A stretch of 64,000 bases of DNA from Gnetum montanum (GCA_015680685.1 MNCI01015029.1:194741-258740), one strand, 5' to 3'; positions 31,990 to 45,689 are shown, numbered from the stretch's first letter. The notes: generated by a model from the letters alone, not told the origin. Numbers and translations are program-made.

Positions 31990-34695
31990 TTAGCCTATAT
32001 TTTCTCCTTGCTCTACTCTAAAGAGTAAATTTTTAAAACCTGCTTCATTTTGTTCTATGTTATTAATATCATTTGCATGGTAATCATCTTCATCAAGGAT
32101 TGAATCATCAATATTAAGATTCATTGCTCCAAGAACATTAACTAAGTCAGTAGAATAACTTTCTCTATCATCAACTATTGGAACATCATCATCTTCTAGA
32201 TTAACATCCCAACGAAGAGTAGGTGATTGCCTATATTTTATTTCCTTTCTTTTTTCCAATCTAATCATGCTATGAACAAATAGTAATTTTTTAGCTTTTT
32301 TTGGAGTTAGACTATTTTTTTTGATCCAATGAATGAAAGAATATGTTGACCAATTTCTTTCAGCAGCAGAAGAAGATGCAACCTACATAAATGATAAAAA
32401 AATAATAATTTTGCATTGTTAAAAGATTCATTTTATAAATTATTCAAAACTTCATCAATAAACAAACTCATTTGAAGCTTAAGACCTAATAGCCTATTAA
32501 TCATGGTGTTAGAAAATGCATAATGATATATAAAACATCACTATTTCAAGTTTTCAAACATCACATTTCATAAATTAATTAAGAAAATTAATACGTATTA
32601 ATATTTGTTATATGTTTAATGAAAAACTGATCGTATTACCTAAGAAAGAAGCTTCACTGCTAAAGTTTGAAGTCTAGGAATATCTCCACCATGCAAACTC
32701 CACCATCCAGCTGGATCTTCTTGAGCTATTTCAATATAGCATCTTCACATTTAAATGCTTTTGTATATCCTTTAGTAAACTGAAGCCATTCCTTTTTAAT
32801 TAAGCTAGCCTCACAAGGTGAATATAATCGTTTAACATATTCTAAAATACCTGTTCTTACATCAAAATCATCACAAGGCCTTGTTGGATTTTTATCTCTA
32901 TGTTTTGAAAAATACCACTTAATATTTAATGCATATGCAGCCATATGCAATGGGGTATTTGTAGCATTCCATCTTTTTAGAATCAATGGAAGTAACTGAG
33001 CATTATAAAAATCAAGAGAGCTATCCATTTCTATAACCCCTTTTTTAATTTCTATTAACATATTTTCATAAATTACATAAATTTCTCTTAATGTAGGTGT
33101 ATTAGGTTGGAGCCTGCTAACAATCCTCCTACAATATAAAAAATAATCATTTTTAATAAAATATAAAGATGCTAACAATAAAACATAAAGAATTATATTC
33201 TAAATAAATTATTTCTTACTTCATTTGTTTCCACCACTCATCTGATAAAATCTTTTCTCTAATACTCTTTCTCATAGTTGTGTTGGCTTCCTTGCAGTTC
33301 TTCCATTTACTGGTTATAACCATTGTTTGTAATTATTCTTGTATCTCTTGCATTCTCTCCAACATTATGAAATATGAAGCATACCTATTTTACAAAATTT
33401 ATAATTAGTTTAGCATTAATAAATCAAATTTCTTAAAAACACACAATATAGATTTTTGTATTCTATTACCTTATTTCTATAGGCTTTTTGAAAGTCTTAT
33501 TTTAGCTACATTCCTGAACAAGGAATTTGAATAATGATGATTGCAAATGAAAATTTGTATGTCTCTTGCATCTATAATAAGCTTTTTCACCCAATCAATT
33601 TTACCAATATCACGAAGTGTATTATTTAGAAAATGAACACAACAAGGAGTCCAAAATATATTTGGATAAATCATTTCTATCATTTTTCCTGCACACCTAC
33701 AAATAGGAGCTGAATCTGTTATAATTTGAATAATGTTGCTTGACCCAATAGTTGCAATTGTTGTCTCTAATAATTTGGCTTGAAAATTAGCATCTTTTAT
33801 ATGATTGGAGCAGTCTGTAGCATTAAGAAAAAATGGTCCAAGTTGATAACTAATTATAATATTAATTAATGGACATTGACGAATATCAATCCATTCGTCC
33901 ATTATAATAGAACAACCACTTTGCTGCCAAAATTACTTCCATTCCTCCAACTTTTTCATGCCAAGTTCATACCTCTCATCAAGAAGATCATTTTGAATTT
34001 TATCTTCAGTTGGAGGGATATAAAATGGACCTGCCATATAAAAATATTATTTTTACTAATAATTTGAAATAAAAAATGATAATTTAAAATTTTAAAATAT
34101 TACCTACTTTAATGGCACAACGAATTGCTTTTTTGAATGAAGGAGTACATGCAAGTTTAAATGGTAATCCATTTGCATAGAACATTTTTGCAATACTGAT
34201 ATCAACTTTTATTTTTTTTTTCAATTTGAAAACTTATATCTGTTTGTTTTAGAACTTTTCTTTTTACTGGTTGTACAACATCTTTTGTTTTGTTCTTACT
34301 TTCCTCTGTTCAAATACTTACAGTAATGTTTGAAAGTAGTCATACATAGCTTTTTGAATATCAAGATATGGAAATTTACATGCAATAACACTTGTTCCTA
34401 TTTTATTTTCTAATGTCTGAAAGAAATGAGAATGTATTTGTGTACCACTTGTAGTGAATTTATGGCTACATACATGACACTTCCATCTTTTGCTTCAACC
34501 TCCTCCACTCTTATAAGTGTCTAATTGTGTTACGAATTGTTTTAATGGAAATTTCAAAATAAATCTACCTTTTGCAAATGGTTTCAAAATTTTTACATTA
34601 CAATCTAAAACATTTTCTTCTTGCGATGCATGTTCCTCCAATAGAGTACTATCTATTTCATTTTCATTGCTATCTATGTCTTGAATAGAGCTCAT
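31990..34695 (-). pseudogene. hAT transposase gene with introns, near-intact
   Basis: From the start at 34,695 (MSSIQDIDSNENEID) the gene encodes an acidic head. A BED-type zinc finger lies near 34,500-34,420 (WKCHVCSHKFTTSG, then IHSHF). A DUF659 region is open at 33,902-33,477 (MDEWIDIRQCPLINIIIS, IIQIITDSAP, WTPCCVHFLNNTL). A middle region follows at 33,178-32,726 (CEASLIKKEWLQFTKGY). The hAT C-terminal dimerisation block is SSSAAERNWSTYSFIHWIK near 32,390-32,330, and the acidic tail ends at 31,990. At least four introns separate these parts. A TGA just before the BED finger and a few TAG/TAA codons break it. The transposase would cut and paste elements sharing the terminal repeats. Confidence 0.88.
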
Positions 34696-36560
34696 CTTTA
34701 TGACTCTGTAAATATTAATGGTAAAAATTAGAAAATGAGATATGACTACTACTTTTCACAAAAGTTAAAATGAATTTTTAAAAAAATTACAAATAGATAT
34801 ACTTACCAATTGCCCAAATTACTGTGACTAAGGGTATTTATTTTTTCTTTTTCTGCTAGTAAAGAGCTTTTAGAAAAATGTCTTCAAAGCTTTAACATTA
34901 AAATGTTATTCAATGCAATAAATCTGGAAATGCAAAACAATAATAGATTTAAGGAAAAAATTAAAAATACAAAATAATGATAAATTTAAAAATAACAAGA
35001 TGAAATTTGAATAAGGAATAGAAAAAAAACAGAAAATCATAAACAAATGTACTTCAGACAACCTATTATAGGAGGATAAACAATAGGTTGCAGCATGCAT
35101 TAAATTAGAAAGGAAGAAAATGACTTCAGTGGCTTGAAGGATACGGTTGGCTTGTGAGACTGAAGAAATTGAAACTAACCAAACCCTACTTCACTTAATC
35201 AATCTCCTAATCTTAATCCTACTTCACTCAATCAATCTCTTAATCTTAATCCTACCGCCCTTACTATAACTAAACCACCAACCTACATTACTATAGAATG
35301 CTAGACTATTTATTTATAATTTAGATGCAGTGGTAGGTAGGGCGTAAACCACTGCATCCAAATTATAAATAAATAGCCTAGCATCTTATCATGGCTCACC
35401 CCTGATAATCAAGTCTAACCACATAAAATATTGCTACATTTTCATAGAAAACTAATACTAAGCATATAAGCAAATAAACTAAAACCAAAAGTAAAGATCA
35501 TTAAGGAGGTAAATCTAAGCAAAATAGGCAACTCCATTGATACGAAAATCCAGTATTAAGGATCAGACAGGAACGTGTTCTCACGCAAACTGGAAGAGCA
35601 AGACGGAAGGGGACGAAAAATGGATTTCGTGCTCATGAATCACGATAGAGATGGAGAAAAATCTTTACAGCAACGAGGGAAAGAAGCAGAAAATAACAAG
35701 TGAGACAATTCTGATACAAACAGGCAGGATATGCTCACTCAATTATGATCATGCAACTTTGAAAGGCATATGTGCAAAGAAGCAAATAAGGTGAGTGCAT
35801 TCTTACCTAACCAAGAGCAAACGTTCAGCGGAAAAATTCAAGCTGTGTTGAAGCTAAGGCATGTAGGGCTCGCATGTAAAGAACGGAAGAAATATCATCC
35901 AAATTTGTTAAGGACAAAAACTAGAATTAAGGATTACTCGCAATGCGTGCTGACGCAGGCTTGGCAAGCGAGGAGATACTCCGTCTAGATTTGGCTGGAA
36001 GGAAACAATCAATTTTCTAGGAAAGACGATGAGTAAAAAAGATGAAAAGTATAGAATGATAGATGTGCAGCGCATTCTGTAAGGCTAACAATTCATTCTC
36101 TAACAGAAAAAGCAAAGACCTTATCCACTGCATCAACAGGTAATTCTGAATGTGATAGGGTAGCTTAAGTCTCCTACCCAGTCACCCAAATCAGACTAGG
36201 CAGACGAGACCCTTTCATGAGGAGAAATACTCATCTCCTCCTTCGTCACTGCCTGCAAATGAAAAACTAAAGATGAAGCAAAGAATTTCAGAGTTGAAGA
36301 GAGAAATAAGGCAATGCAATTTGCAGGAAACATGTAAGATTGGATGCGATTTGCAGGTAAAAATAGGTAAGATTTTAAGATTTTAATGGACAATGAATGT
36401 TCTGGTTGAGAGAGTTGAAAATCGAGACACCATTGCACGAAAAATTATAATTTACGTACCCAATGCGGATTTTACCCAATGTGGATTTTACACGCTTTTG
36501 TACGCGTGCCCGGAATCCACCCGAACGGTTAGATTTTCTTGGGAATCGTGAATCTCTAAC
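34696..36560. other. 5' part of hAT, no further coding region recognised
   Basis: Upstream (minus strand) of the transposase start the sequence holds the hairpin at 35,301-35,381 and short frames without family likeness. It may hold a promoter and an untranslated first exon. The right end, about 36,440-36,560, is rich in GGATTTTAC-like subterminal repeats. Confidence 0.4.
35301..35381. repeat. 34-base-arm inverted repeat inside the hAT element
   Basis: Left arm 35,301-35,334 and right arm 35,348-35,381 are reverse complements with two mismatches, around a 13-base loop GGTAGGGCG-type centre. The RNA would fold into a strong hairpin. It lies upstream of the transposase start and could be a nested miniature element or a regulatory hairpin. 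Confidence 0.75.
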
Positions 36561-36566
36561 GCATAG

Positions 36567-37378
36567 GTTCTGAGTTTTGGGTGGTGAGTGTGAAACTTTT
36601 CTAAGATAATCGTTTTGGGAATATCATCATATTAGTAGAAAAAATTTACTTCTGTATCAATGGATGTTACAACTTAAGTTTTCTGGAGTGGTCAGGTGAA
36701 AGAGCGATGGAAGTGACAATTAACTGTGAAAACGAACCAGGCATTTCGTTCTGCAGTAAACGAAGAGTTAACACCAAAGATTCCTTTTCATTTTACGGTT
36801 TGAAACTTTCACAAGAACACGTCGCTTCAGTGCCGCTGAGGACCGAAGAATACGTAATTGTGATGTGTTTTGTTTTACCAGTTCATACGATGGATTCCCC
36901 CACCTAAAACTCGGTTTTCTTTCCGCCTATCCATTTGTCGGTGCTGATTATCAACCACGCTTTAACGGCTGCAAAGAAAATAATTATTCTCCAACCATGC
37001 TGCAGCAACAAAAGAAGCAACAGTAAACATAGCTTCTTAAGGCAAAGGATATAATTGTTCTTATTAGAACCTATGTTATGGTATGAGACCATACATGCCC
37101 ATCATTCCCCAATGGCCATGTCTCCTCTGCATGTCCATCATGTAAACCCTGAACTGCACGCCCGTGGGAAAAAAATGCACATCAACCAAATGTAAACCCT
37201 GAACTGGCTTTGTGCCTTGGTCCCCGTTACGTTCTGAAAAACTAGCATTTTTTCCTCATTGGTGCTCTGCTATGGCCCAGTTGCTCTGTCCTGTCCCATC
37301 ATTGGTACTATGCTCTTATCCCGTATTTGGTGCTCTACTATGGTTTAGTTGCTCTGTCCCGTCCCATCATTGGGTAGT
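36567..37378. repeat. tandem duplication, unit B, right part
   Basis: Resumes with GTTCTGAGTTTTGGG and matches unit A from about 30,212 to its end (CCCATCATTGGGTA). A more diverged third copy of its first 120 bases seems to lie at about 37,795-37,920. Confidence 0.85.
36707..36907 (+). other. 66-codon open frame in unit B, same as in unit A
   Basis: Second copy of the frame at 30,354-30,554 with the same residues. Coding status is unproven. Confidence 0.25.
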
Positions 37379-38879
37379 ATGCTCTGATCCGGTTGCTCCA
37401 TCCTGGTAATGCTCTGCTTCGCTCCCGTTGCAATCTCGGTACAAGGTATTCCATTTCTGCAAGGTACTCACTTATCTTTTCAGATAGTTTTTTGACTGTC
37501 TTGTTTTTAACTGCTTACTGGTGAGCAATGCAGTGTGCATGAGGTGTAGGACCAGCAGGTAGAATTTTGGTTCCAAGTTCCGAAGTTTTCTCTCAATAGA
37601 GTCAAAGTTGAATGTGGATTGCGTGCCGCACAATGACCAAATTTACTGGTCAGCATTCCCCACCGCCCAAGAAATTGAACTTGAGGGTTTGGCCACCATT
37701 ATAAACATCATTAATTGTTTATTAAATATTTTTTTTATTTTATTTCTTAAGGTTGCTAGATTTTGAGAAATCGTGTGCAGGATGTTGTCCACTTAAAAGT
37801 ATGAAACATTTTTAAAGATAATCATGTTTGGAATATCGTCAAATAGAAGTAGAAAAAATTTATGGAGGTTGAAGGCAGTGTTATATTTCAGCTTTATATC
37901 AATGAAAGCTATTGATAGAAAATCAGAATTGTTTGTTGAAAAGAAAAATCAAAACCAAAGCAACATTGATAAATTGGAAAGAGCTTTTGCTTAATTTTGA
38001 TAAATAATAAATCTGAATGCCCAAGCAAATTCTAGAAAAATGCCTTCTTTTACAACTTCAATTTAAGATTTTATTTTTGTTATTTAATTTTTTTTTTACT
38101 AAATCACCCATTACATTACAATATTTTACGAATTTAAATCTTATTCATAAAATATTGCTAGTGGGATCATTGAAAGATGAATCCAAAGACGCATCACAGG
38201 AGATTGCATGCACTTATTCATTGGCAAAGCATTTATAGATCATAATACTAACCAATATAAAATGGTGTATGCTTTCATAACGATTTGAATTTTTCATGTG
38301 TTGGCCATGTTCATACAAAACATACATTGTTTCATAATGGTTTAGCTTTTCTATGGGCAATGCAATTTTTGTCCTATCTATCATCAATATGTAGGTCCAT
38401 AAGTAATAGAAACGTTGTGATGGTTTTTTAAAATGATGTTAAGTAAACTAGATAGTCTAAAACTAAAGATTGTAGTTAACAAAGCCCTCCATAGAAGCAT
38501 AGATGGTGAAGTACATCGAGACCTACACATTTTCCTTGCATCTCACAAATGATCTTATGCTTCCATTTTTATCATGCTTATATGATTGACATCCTCTACT
38601 TTACCCAAATTTCTTTACTTTATCCAGGTACCATCAATAATTTAATAATTACCATCAAATCAAGAGGCACCTTTACAATAGTTTGCTTTATCTATAGAAA
38701 TAATTTAACGACTACCGTTAATGCAAGTGGCATCGATGAGCAGTGAGTATCCCCTATGCCTAGTCATATGAATCACAAGCATGCACCAGTGATCTAGTCG
38801 AATTTCATGGACATAGTTCCTAAGTTTTCCTTAGTCTAAAACTGTGAAGCAAGGGGTTGTATGATCGTTGTCTTCCTAA
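37379..38879. other. AT-rich stretch without recognised genes
   Basis: I see no protein-like frame on either strand. The region holds a degenerate third copy of part of the duplicated unit (about 37,795-37,920). It also has a segment at 38,744-38,815 that resembles 51,268-51,335, both with CCCCTATGCC and AATCACAAGC. Confidence 0.45.
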
Positions 38880-39791
38880 CTCACACTTGTGTTGTCATTA
38901 CATATGGTTAAATGTGAGTTAAGGCACATGATGTTTGATAAGTTGCAACGACTACAATATCAAGCATTTCATATTGGAGTCATGATATCATGTATCCGAT
39001 ATCATTTCACACTTGTTTACTTATAAATACAACACTTAGGCACATGATCAAATAATAAATTTTAGACCATAGTAGCAGAACTTTGTCAGTTTGTTTCTAT
39101 AAAATTAGACTTAGTGATTAAAAGTGTGAATGTCGACAGTGTAGTGTGAACTAGCAAACGGTATCTTTATTTGAGCATTCTATACTTAGGCACAAGTGTG
39201 ACCCAAAATAAAGGTCGAATTATTTCTCACTATTGTAGCATTCTTGTAGATTTATTATTTACTTAGCATAATGTTTACTGTTTACACTTAGAATATTTTC
39301 TTACTATTTTCCTAGTTAATGATTTACTTTTTTATATGATTTACTATTATTGTCATTAAGTAGATTAAGTATGACTAATCTCGAGCACTTAAGTGTGCTT
39401 GCTTAGTAACATAGTAGTGCTATGGCTTGGTATACCCAGTAGTAGTACACTTGGTATCCCACTAGTAGTTACATGGAATCCAAGGTGTGAATGGAAGATT
39501 AGGATTAGATGCTCATCACCATAGGTTAGAATAGTGTTTACCATTTTTTAGACTTAGAACTATTTTTACACTTTATCTTTATAACTAGGAGTTATGGCCT
39601 ACACAACATCAATCATCATACACCTCACCATCATACACATTGATTTTCTAGCTCATGTGGGAAGACAATGATAATGAACTTTAACCAATCACTAGCATAT
39701 TAACATTGTTTTGTCCATAGATTACAATCAATTTACGTGTGAATATTCGTATCTCATATGGTTGGGTGTTGGATTACTCCATTGGTTATCA
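38880..39791 (+). repeat. 5' LTR of the Athila-like element (left border uncertain)
   Basis: Ends GGTTATCA at 39,791, next to the PBS. A TATAAATA box lies near 39,022. The left border is my estimate, placed just after a purine-rich AAGCAAGGGG. Confidence 0.5.
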
Positions 39792-39810
39792 TTGGCGTCA
39801 TTGCCAAGGA
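39792..39810 (+). other. primer-binding site
   Basis: TTGGCGTCATTGCCAAGGA follows the LTR end directly. It resembles the TGGCGCCGTTGCCGGGGA site used by many Athila elements. Confidence 0.7.
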
Positions 39811-39920
39811 CAAGCCAATGCATGCTTAATAAATAATTTCACAAAGTTTGTTGTACTTGAAACACAAAGTAAAATTTCCTAACTCTTATAAAGCACACTA
39901 AAATAAATGTCTTAAAACAC

Positions 39921-41770
39921 ATGATGGCTTCAAACAAGAACACCTCATCACCTACCAAAGAATTATAGATAAGCAATGACAAAGTTGAACATGAAGACTA
40001 GCGTATGCCAATGCAGAAAAGAATCTCGTATGAACATCATGATCCTTATTATCTTGATTTCACCATCATTTTTCATTAAGATAGCCAATTCAAGTGGAGA
40101 GATCTACAATGAAACGTTGTTTTATCATCAAAACGTTCAACACCCATCATGCTCCAAATTGCCCTCAAGGGGATGAAACTAAGTGAAGTACTTAGAGGGT
40201 ATCATGTGACCAAACACATGACTAGACCCTAGGAACCCACTGAGGAGTAGTCATAGAGAGACAAAGTCATGGAAACCAGGCATGAACAAGACAAAGGAAA
40301 GAAGGTTAACTCTCCTGTTGTTTTGAAAGAACTTGATGGAGAAGAATTCTTAGTTGAACAACTCCACCAAAACCATGAGTTCCAATCACAAATTCCTATC
40401 ATCTAATTAGATGAACCTGTCAAACACCAGTTACACTCCAACTTAATAGAGACATTTAGAAATGAGGCAAAAGACTCAAGACACAAGTAGGACTCAAGGC
40501 CAATGGTTCTTGATAGATATTACAAGGAAGAATATCAAAGTCATCATTCGAGAATAAGTCGGCACCATTATCCTATTGCCTCATCTTCATCCTTATGATC
40601 TTTAGTAGACTATGAAAAAAGGAGATACATGTATAAAGACCATGACAGGGAGGAGAGGAGAACTCATGATCATTATGACCATCACTCAAGCCACATTGAC
40701 ATTAAAGATGAAAAAATATGAATGAAGGAGATAGAGAGATCATAGGGATCATGAAAGAGATGAGCATAGAAGGGGGTGTTACTACAACTCAACACATGAA
40801 CTAGATCAAGATGATGAACCCTTGATGACTATTTGTAGCATGATTAACATATAGGAAGATATTCACGTTTCAATTAGGCACATAAGGAATAGCCGTATCA
40901 AATGGTTTGACATGAACAACATGCTAAGATTTGAAGGTGGTTATAATGCTAATCCACAACACCACCTCTAAGCTTTCCATGATGCTTGTGCCCTACAGAA
41001 TATCAAAAGTGACTGACAAAAATTAAAGTTGTTTCCAAGAACACTTGTGAAGGAAGAAAAGAGTTAGTATAGATCACTAAAGCCTTAATCCATCAGACTT
41101 TGGAGTACCATGCTAGAGGTCTTCAATGATAAATATCAAACTTATTCATGAGTGTCTAACCTATAAAAATAGATCTAGGGATGGAAACAAGGGATTCATA
41201 AAACCTTTGATGCAGCATTGGGAAGATACTATTCATTGTTGCATTGATGCCTAGGTCATAGATTTTCATCAAGGGAGCAACTCAAGAACATCATAGATGG
41301 GTTATGGGGAAAAAATAGAGAGACTCTTGCACTGTAAGCCTAAGGAAAGTTATCATAATTGACAACCCATCGCATCCAAAGACTAATCAACCAAGTGGCA
41401 AAGAAAGAAGGTGAGCTTAGAAAAAGGGAATTAGCTAAAGAATATAATAGAGACCCATCAAATCGAAAGAGGGATGCATGAGTTTGTGATATACAATAAG
41501 AGGAAATATTAGATTAGGTCATCTAGAAGAAGACTTTGCCAATCTAGAAATTTGTAAATGATATTGCAACCAAAGTAGAGAAAATGTGGGATTCTATTGA
41601 TGAGAAATTTGCAACTGCATTAAAGATTGTGGAGGAAAGAATAGAGCAAGCCTTTCAAAAAGGCAAAGATAAGAGGAATAAGAAAGATTCTAGATGATAA
41701 GGTAAAGTAGCTTCAATGGTTGAGTCCTCAGACACCAGCTCTATAGACGAGAAAATTTGCACTATCTGTT
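39921..41770 (+). pseudogene. Athila-like gag remnant
   Basis: A likely start is MASNKNTSSPTKEL at 39,921. The recognisable gag part spans about 40,890-41,450: IKWFDMNNMLRFEGGYN, FHDACALQNIKSD, and RLINQVAKKEGELRKRELA. A zinc-knuckle-like CTIC…EHPKGCC lies near 41,757-41,795. Many TAG/TAA stops and small shifts break it. The nested reverse element encodes the matching FEGGYKLDPQNHLQTFHNA, so the two gags are from the same lineage. Confidence 0.75.
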
Positions 41771-42279
41771 AGTATGAACATCCCAAGGGATGTTGTCCTA
41801 TCATGGCACATCTACAAGAAAAAAGGGCATATGCACTCAACCCTAGATTTCTTAAATAATAAATGCCCAAAAGGTTATCTTACCCTCAAGGTAACTATTG
41901 ATAGAACATTCAACCAATGTATTATCCTAGTGGAGCTTTGCCATAGCTGTAGGAGCATTATTATAAATAGTGGCAATAGCCTCAATCATGGGCTATGCCA
42001 CCATGGCACCAACAATATCCATATAGATAGCTAGATCCATATGGATATTTTATCCAACATCTAGCATCACAAAGTAATGTAGTCTTTCAGATCCCATAGT
42101 ACTATCCAATAGAATACCATAGATCAATGCTTCCAAGAACAAATCTAAACTCATATGTGAATCCACCAATAGTTGGTCATTTTAATCAACATCTAAATAC
42201 TCTACCACTAGTGCCACCTCCTATCATGCAGGGGGAATTGCCATAAATCAACCAAGAAGAATAAAAATATTGGGAACAC

Positions 42280-45147
42280 TTGGAGATCCATGATACCATG
42301 GAACGAGAACCATTTGAATTAAAAGCCCTACTAGCAACCTTACAATATGCGTTTCTAAATAAAAAAAAGTTAGTAATCATCAACACCACCTTAATAGAAG
42401 AAGAGAAAAGGAAGCTATTGGAAGTGATAAACAAATGGCCTATAGCCTTTGCGTGGTCTTATGATGAGATCATAGGAATCGATCTGCAAGTTTTCTAACA
42501 CTAGATATACATTGATCCTACAATCAAACCATGATGTCAACCTCAATGAAGACTCAATCCTAAACTTAAGAAGGTAGTCAAGCAAGAATTGGAGAAATTA
42601 CTAAAGGTAGGATTCATCTATCCTATTATGGATAGTGAATGCATCAGTCCTTTGGTGAATTTTTCAAAGAAGAGAGGCAAATGGTGAGTTTGCATTGATT
42701 CCTAGATGTTGAACTCAACCACATTTAAGGATCCCTTTCCTTTGTGATTTGTTGATTAATTACTAGATTCTAGTATAGGACATGAATACTACAATTTTCT
42801 AGATGGATGTAATAGATACAATCAAATCCACATTCCACCCGAAGACTAAGGAAAAATAACTTTCACTAATCTATGGGGAACATTTTCTTATAGACATATT
42901 CCCTTTGATCTTTGCAATGCACTAGCTACCTTCTAGAGACTCATATTAAGCATCTTCTAGAAGTAGATAGGCAATGGTGTTGAAGTATTTATAGATGAGT
43001 TTTCAATGTATGGGCTAGATTTCAAATAAGCACTATACCAATTAGAGCTGGTACTCAAAAGATGTGTTGAAATCAATCTAAAGGTTAACTAGCAAAATAG
43101 CCATCTCATGATCCAAAAAGGCATAGTATTAGGACACAACATTTTCCAAACAGGTATTGAGGTAGATTCGAGAAAGATCAGAGCAATCCAAAATATCACT
43201 CAATTGCCATAGATAGTAAAATATGTGAGATCATTCTTAGGCCATATAAGATACTATAAGAGATTTATTAAAAAATTTCAAAAATAGCCAAACCACTTGT
43301 AGAACTCACAAAGAAGGATAAATCCTTCAAGTGGACCAAGTCATGTGAAAAGGCTTTCGAAACTTTGAAGTAAAACTTAGTAGAGACACAAATCCTCCAA
43401 GCTTCGGATTGGTCAAGAGCTTTTCATATCATAACTGATGCTTCTAACTATGCACCTGGTGCAGTACTAACATAATTAGATGATTAGAAAAGACCATACT
43501 ATATATAGTGTGCTAGTAGGAGAATCACAGGAGCATAATTAAGTTACATCATGATTGAAAAGGAGCTAATGGATGTGGTGTACACACTTGAAAAGTTTAG
43601 ACGTTATGTTCTTGGATATCAAATTTATGTCCACACCAATCATAGTGACATCTGATTCCTTATGAAGAAACCAACAGTTAGTCCTAGAGTGATAAGATGG
43701 CTTGTGATTCTTCAAGAATTTGACATCACAATGATTGATAAGAGAGGAACAAAAAATATGATAGCTGATCATCTCTCAAGGTTGAAATGGAACTGTAAGG
43801 ATCAAATAGAACCTTTATCAAACCAATTTCCCAATGAGAACTTAATTTATAAGATAGTAAAGGCTATAAATTTAATAGGAAATTCATGGACCACAAAATA
43901 TTTGACTTATTTGATAACACAAGAGCTTCCTATTGAATGGAATAAGAAATAATGTAAACAATTTTTTCATAGAGCCAAATGGTATATGTAGATCAATGGT
44001 AATCTATACAAGATCTGTGTAGATGGGCTCGTTAGATGTTGTGTACTAGAATGTGACCAACAAAGAGTCTTACAAGACATCCATGAAGGCCCATGTGGTG
44101 GCCAATATGCAAGGCACAAAATGACCCTTAAACTATTGATGGTAGGCTACTTTTTACTTACTTTATTTAGAGATGCCCATACTTTTGCACAATCCTATGA
44201 GTGCTGCCGAAGAGATGAAGGAATTATGGCTAGATATGAAGGGCCACAACATCGGATATAAGCACTGGAACCTTTTGACATATGGGAAATTAAATTTATG
44301 GGACCCATTCAACTGATGTCAAATTACAAATCATATATTATTATAACTCTAGATTACTACACAAAGTGGGAAGAGGCAGCAATAGTAAAAGACTGTATAG
44401 CAAAGTCAATTGCCAAAATTTTACAACACATGGTGAATAGATTTGGAGTATCAAGAATGCTTAGATTAGATAATGGGACTTACTACACTAGTGCTACATT
44501 CAAGAATTTCATGCAACAACTTGGGGTGAACCATAAGCTAACAACACCATATCACTCCCAAGTAAATAGTCAAGCTGAAGTTACTAACCAAGAAATTACT
44601 AGAATACTCACTAGGACGATTAGTAAGTTTAGGAGGGACTAGAGCACTAAACTAAATGATGCTCTATGGACCTATAGAACATCTTGAAAACTACCTATAG
44701 GATATACACCATACAAGTTAGTTTATGACAAGTTGTTGATGCTCCCAATCCAAGTAGAGCTTCACACTTTAGCTATTACCATTGAAATTGCCCTTGATCT
44801 AAGCTTAGCCCAAAAGGAATGTCTAATGAATTTGAATCTCCTAGATGAAAATTGACTAGTAGCATGCATGAGTAGTGGAGTTCATAAGAATTACTTTAAA
44901 CTTAGGCATGATACACAAATAAGGCATGTAACCATAGAACCAAGTGACAAGGTCCTTTATTATAATCCTAGTCATTTACCCCAAAAAGATAAATTTCAAA
45001 CACTTTGGAAGAGACCATAGATTGTGAAAGCCACTTATCCATCTAGTACCTTACATATCTAACACCCATCTTGTCCACATAAGCTTATCCTTGTCAATAT
45101 CCAACAAGTCAAACCATATTATGAAAATTCCAAGGAGTGTACTTGAT
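42280..45147 (+). pseudogene. Athila-like pol remnant
   Basis: The pre-RT part reads LQYAFLNKKKLVIINTTLIE and INKWPIAFAWSYDEIIGID (42,280-42,498). RT follows to about 43,270 with ISPLVNFSKKRGKW, FLDGCNRYNQIHI and EVFIDEFSMYG; the YxDD-equivalent FMDDF has Asp replaced by Glu. RNase H lies at about 43,380-43,800 (MKKPTVSPRVIRWLVILQEF, MIADHLSRLKW). Integrase spans 44,000-44,650: LDYYTKWEEA, RLDNGT and QVNSQAEVTNQE, with the last two acidic catalytic residues kept. The end is near VKPYYENSKE at about 45,140. Dozens of stops make it inactive. Confidence 0.85.
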
Positions 45148-45689
45148 CTACCCATCAATCTTTTACTTGTTCTATCTTCCATTTCGTTGATCTTCATAAT
45201 AGTCATCGGGGTGTTAATATAGAACTGTAGGTACTATACTAAATTTTTCATTTTCTTTCCACTTTTTAAGATTCTTTAATGTTTTTCCATTCTTTGATAC
45301 TTTTCATTTCTTAAATTTTTGACATTCTTTAATATTTTTCAATTTTTTAACATGTTTCATTCTTTATATGTTTGTCTATTCTTGTTATCTTTTTCATCTT
45401 CTTCATACATTTTTTTTAATTTCCTTTGTAAATAATTTGCATGTTATGGCAATAGGTGGCTTTGATCTAGCTTCTAAGTCTTCATCTAGATTTTTTGATG
45501 GAGAATATTTTTTTCAACATCATAAATTGTTTTAGTGAACTCATCACCATTAACTATCACACATTAAAAGGATTCCCTAGTTTGGTCACCAATAATTATA
45601 AGATCTAAATGTTTTCCTATTCGTAACCTTAACTTGATTGTTACCTTGGGGGTGGTAGGGTGTTGTTAATTTATGTTCTACCACCAAGC
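45148..45689 (+). other. T-rich stretch after pol
   Basis: A run rich in TTTTTCATT-like words follows the pol end, without coding potential, then the sequence switches to the reverse-strand element. I see no LTR or target duplication at the switch. Confidence 0.5.

Larger units (their letters stand above)
31581..36566 (-). mobile_element. hAT-type DNA transposon
   Basis: The borders are visible. An 8-bp target duplication GTTCTAAG (31,573-31,580) and GTTCTGAG (36,567-36,574) flanks ends that form imperfect inverted repeats: GTATGCATCAAGAGAATC on the left, and CTATGCGTTAGAGATTC on the right when reverse-complemented. The site is empty in unit A (around 30,212), which confirms the insertion. 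A transposase gene lies inside on the minus strand, with BED finger, DUF659 and hAT C-terminal dimerisation regions. Eight-base duplications are the mark of hAT elements. Confidence 0.92.
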
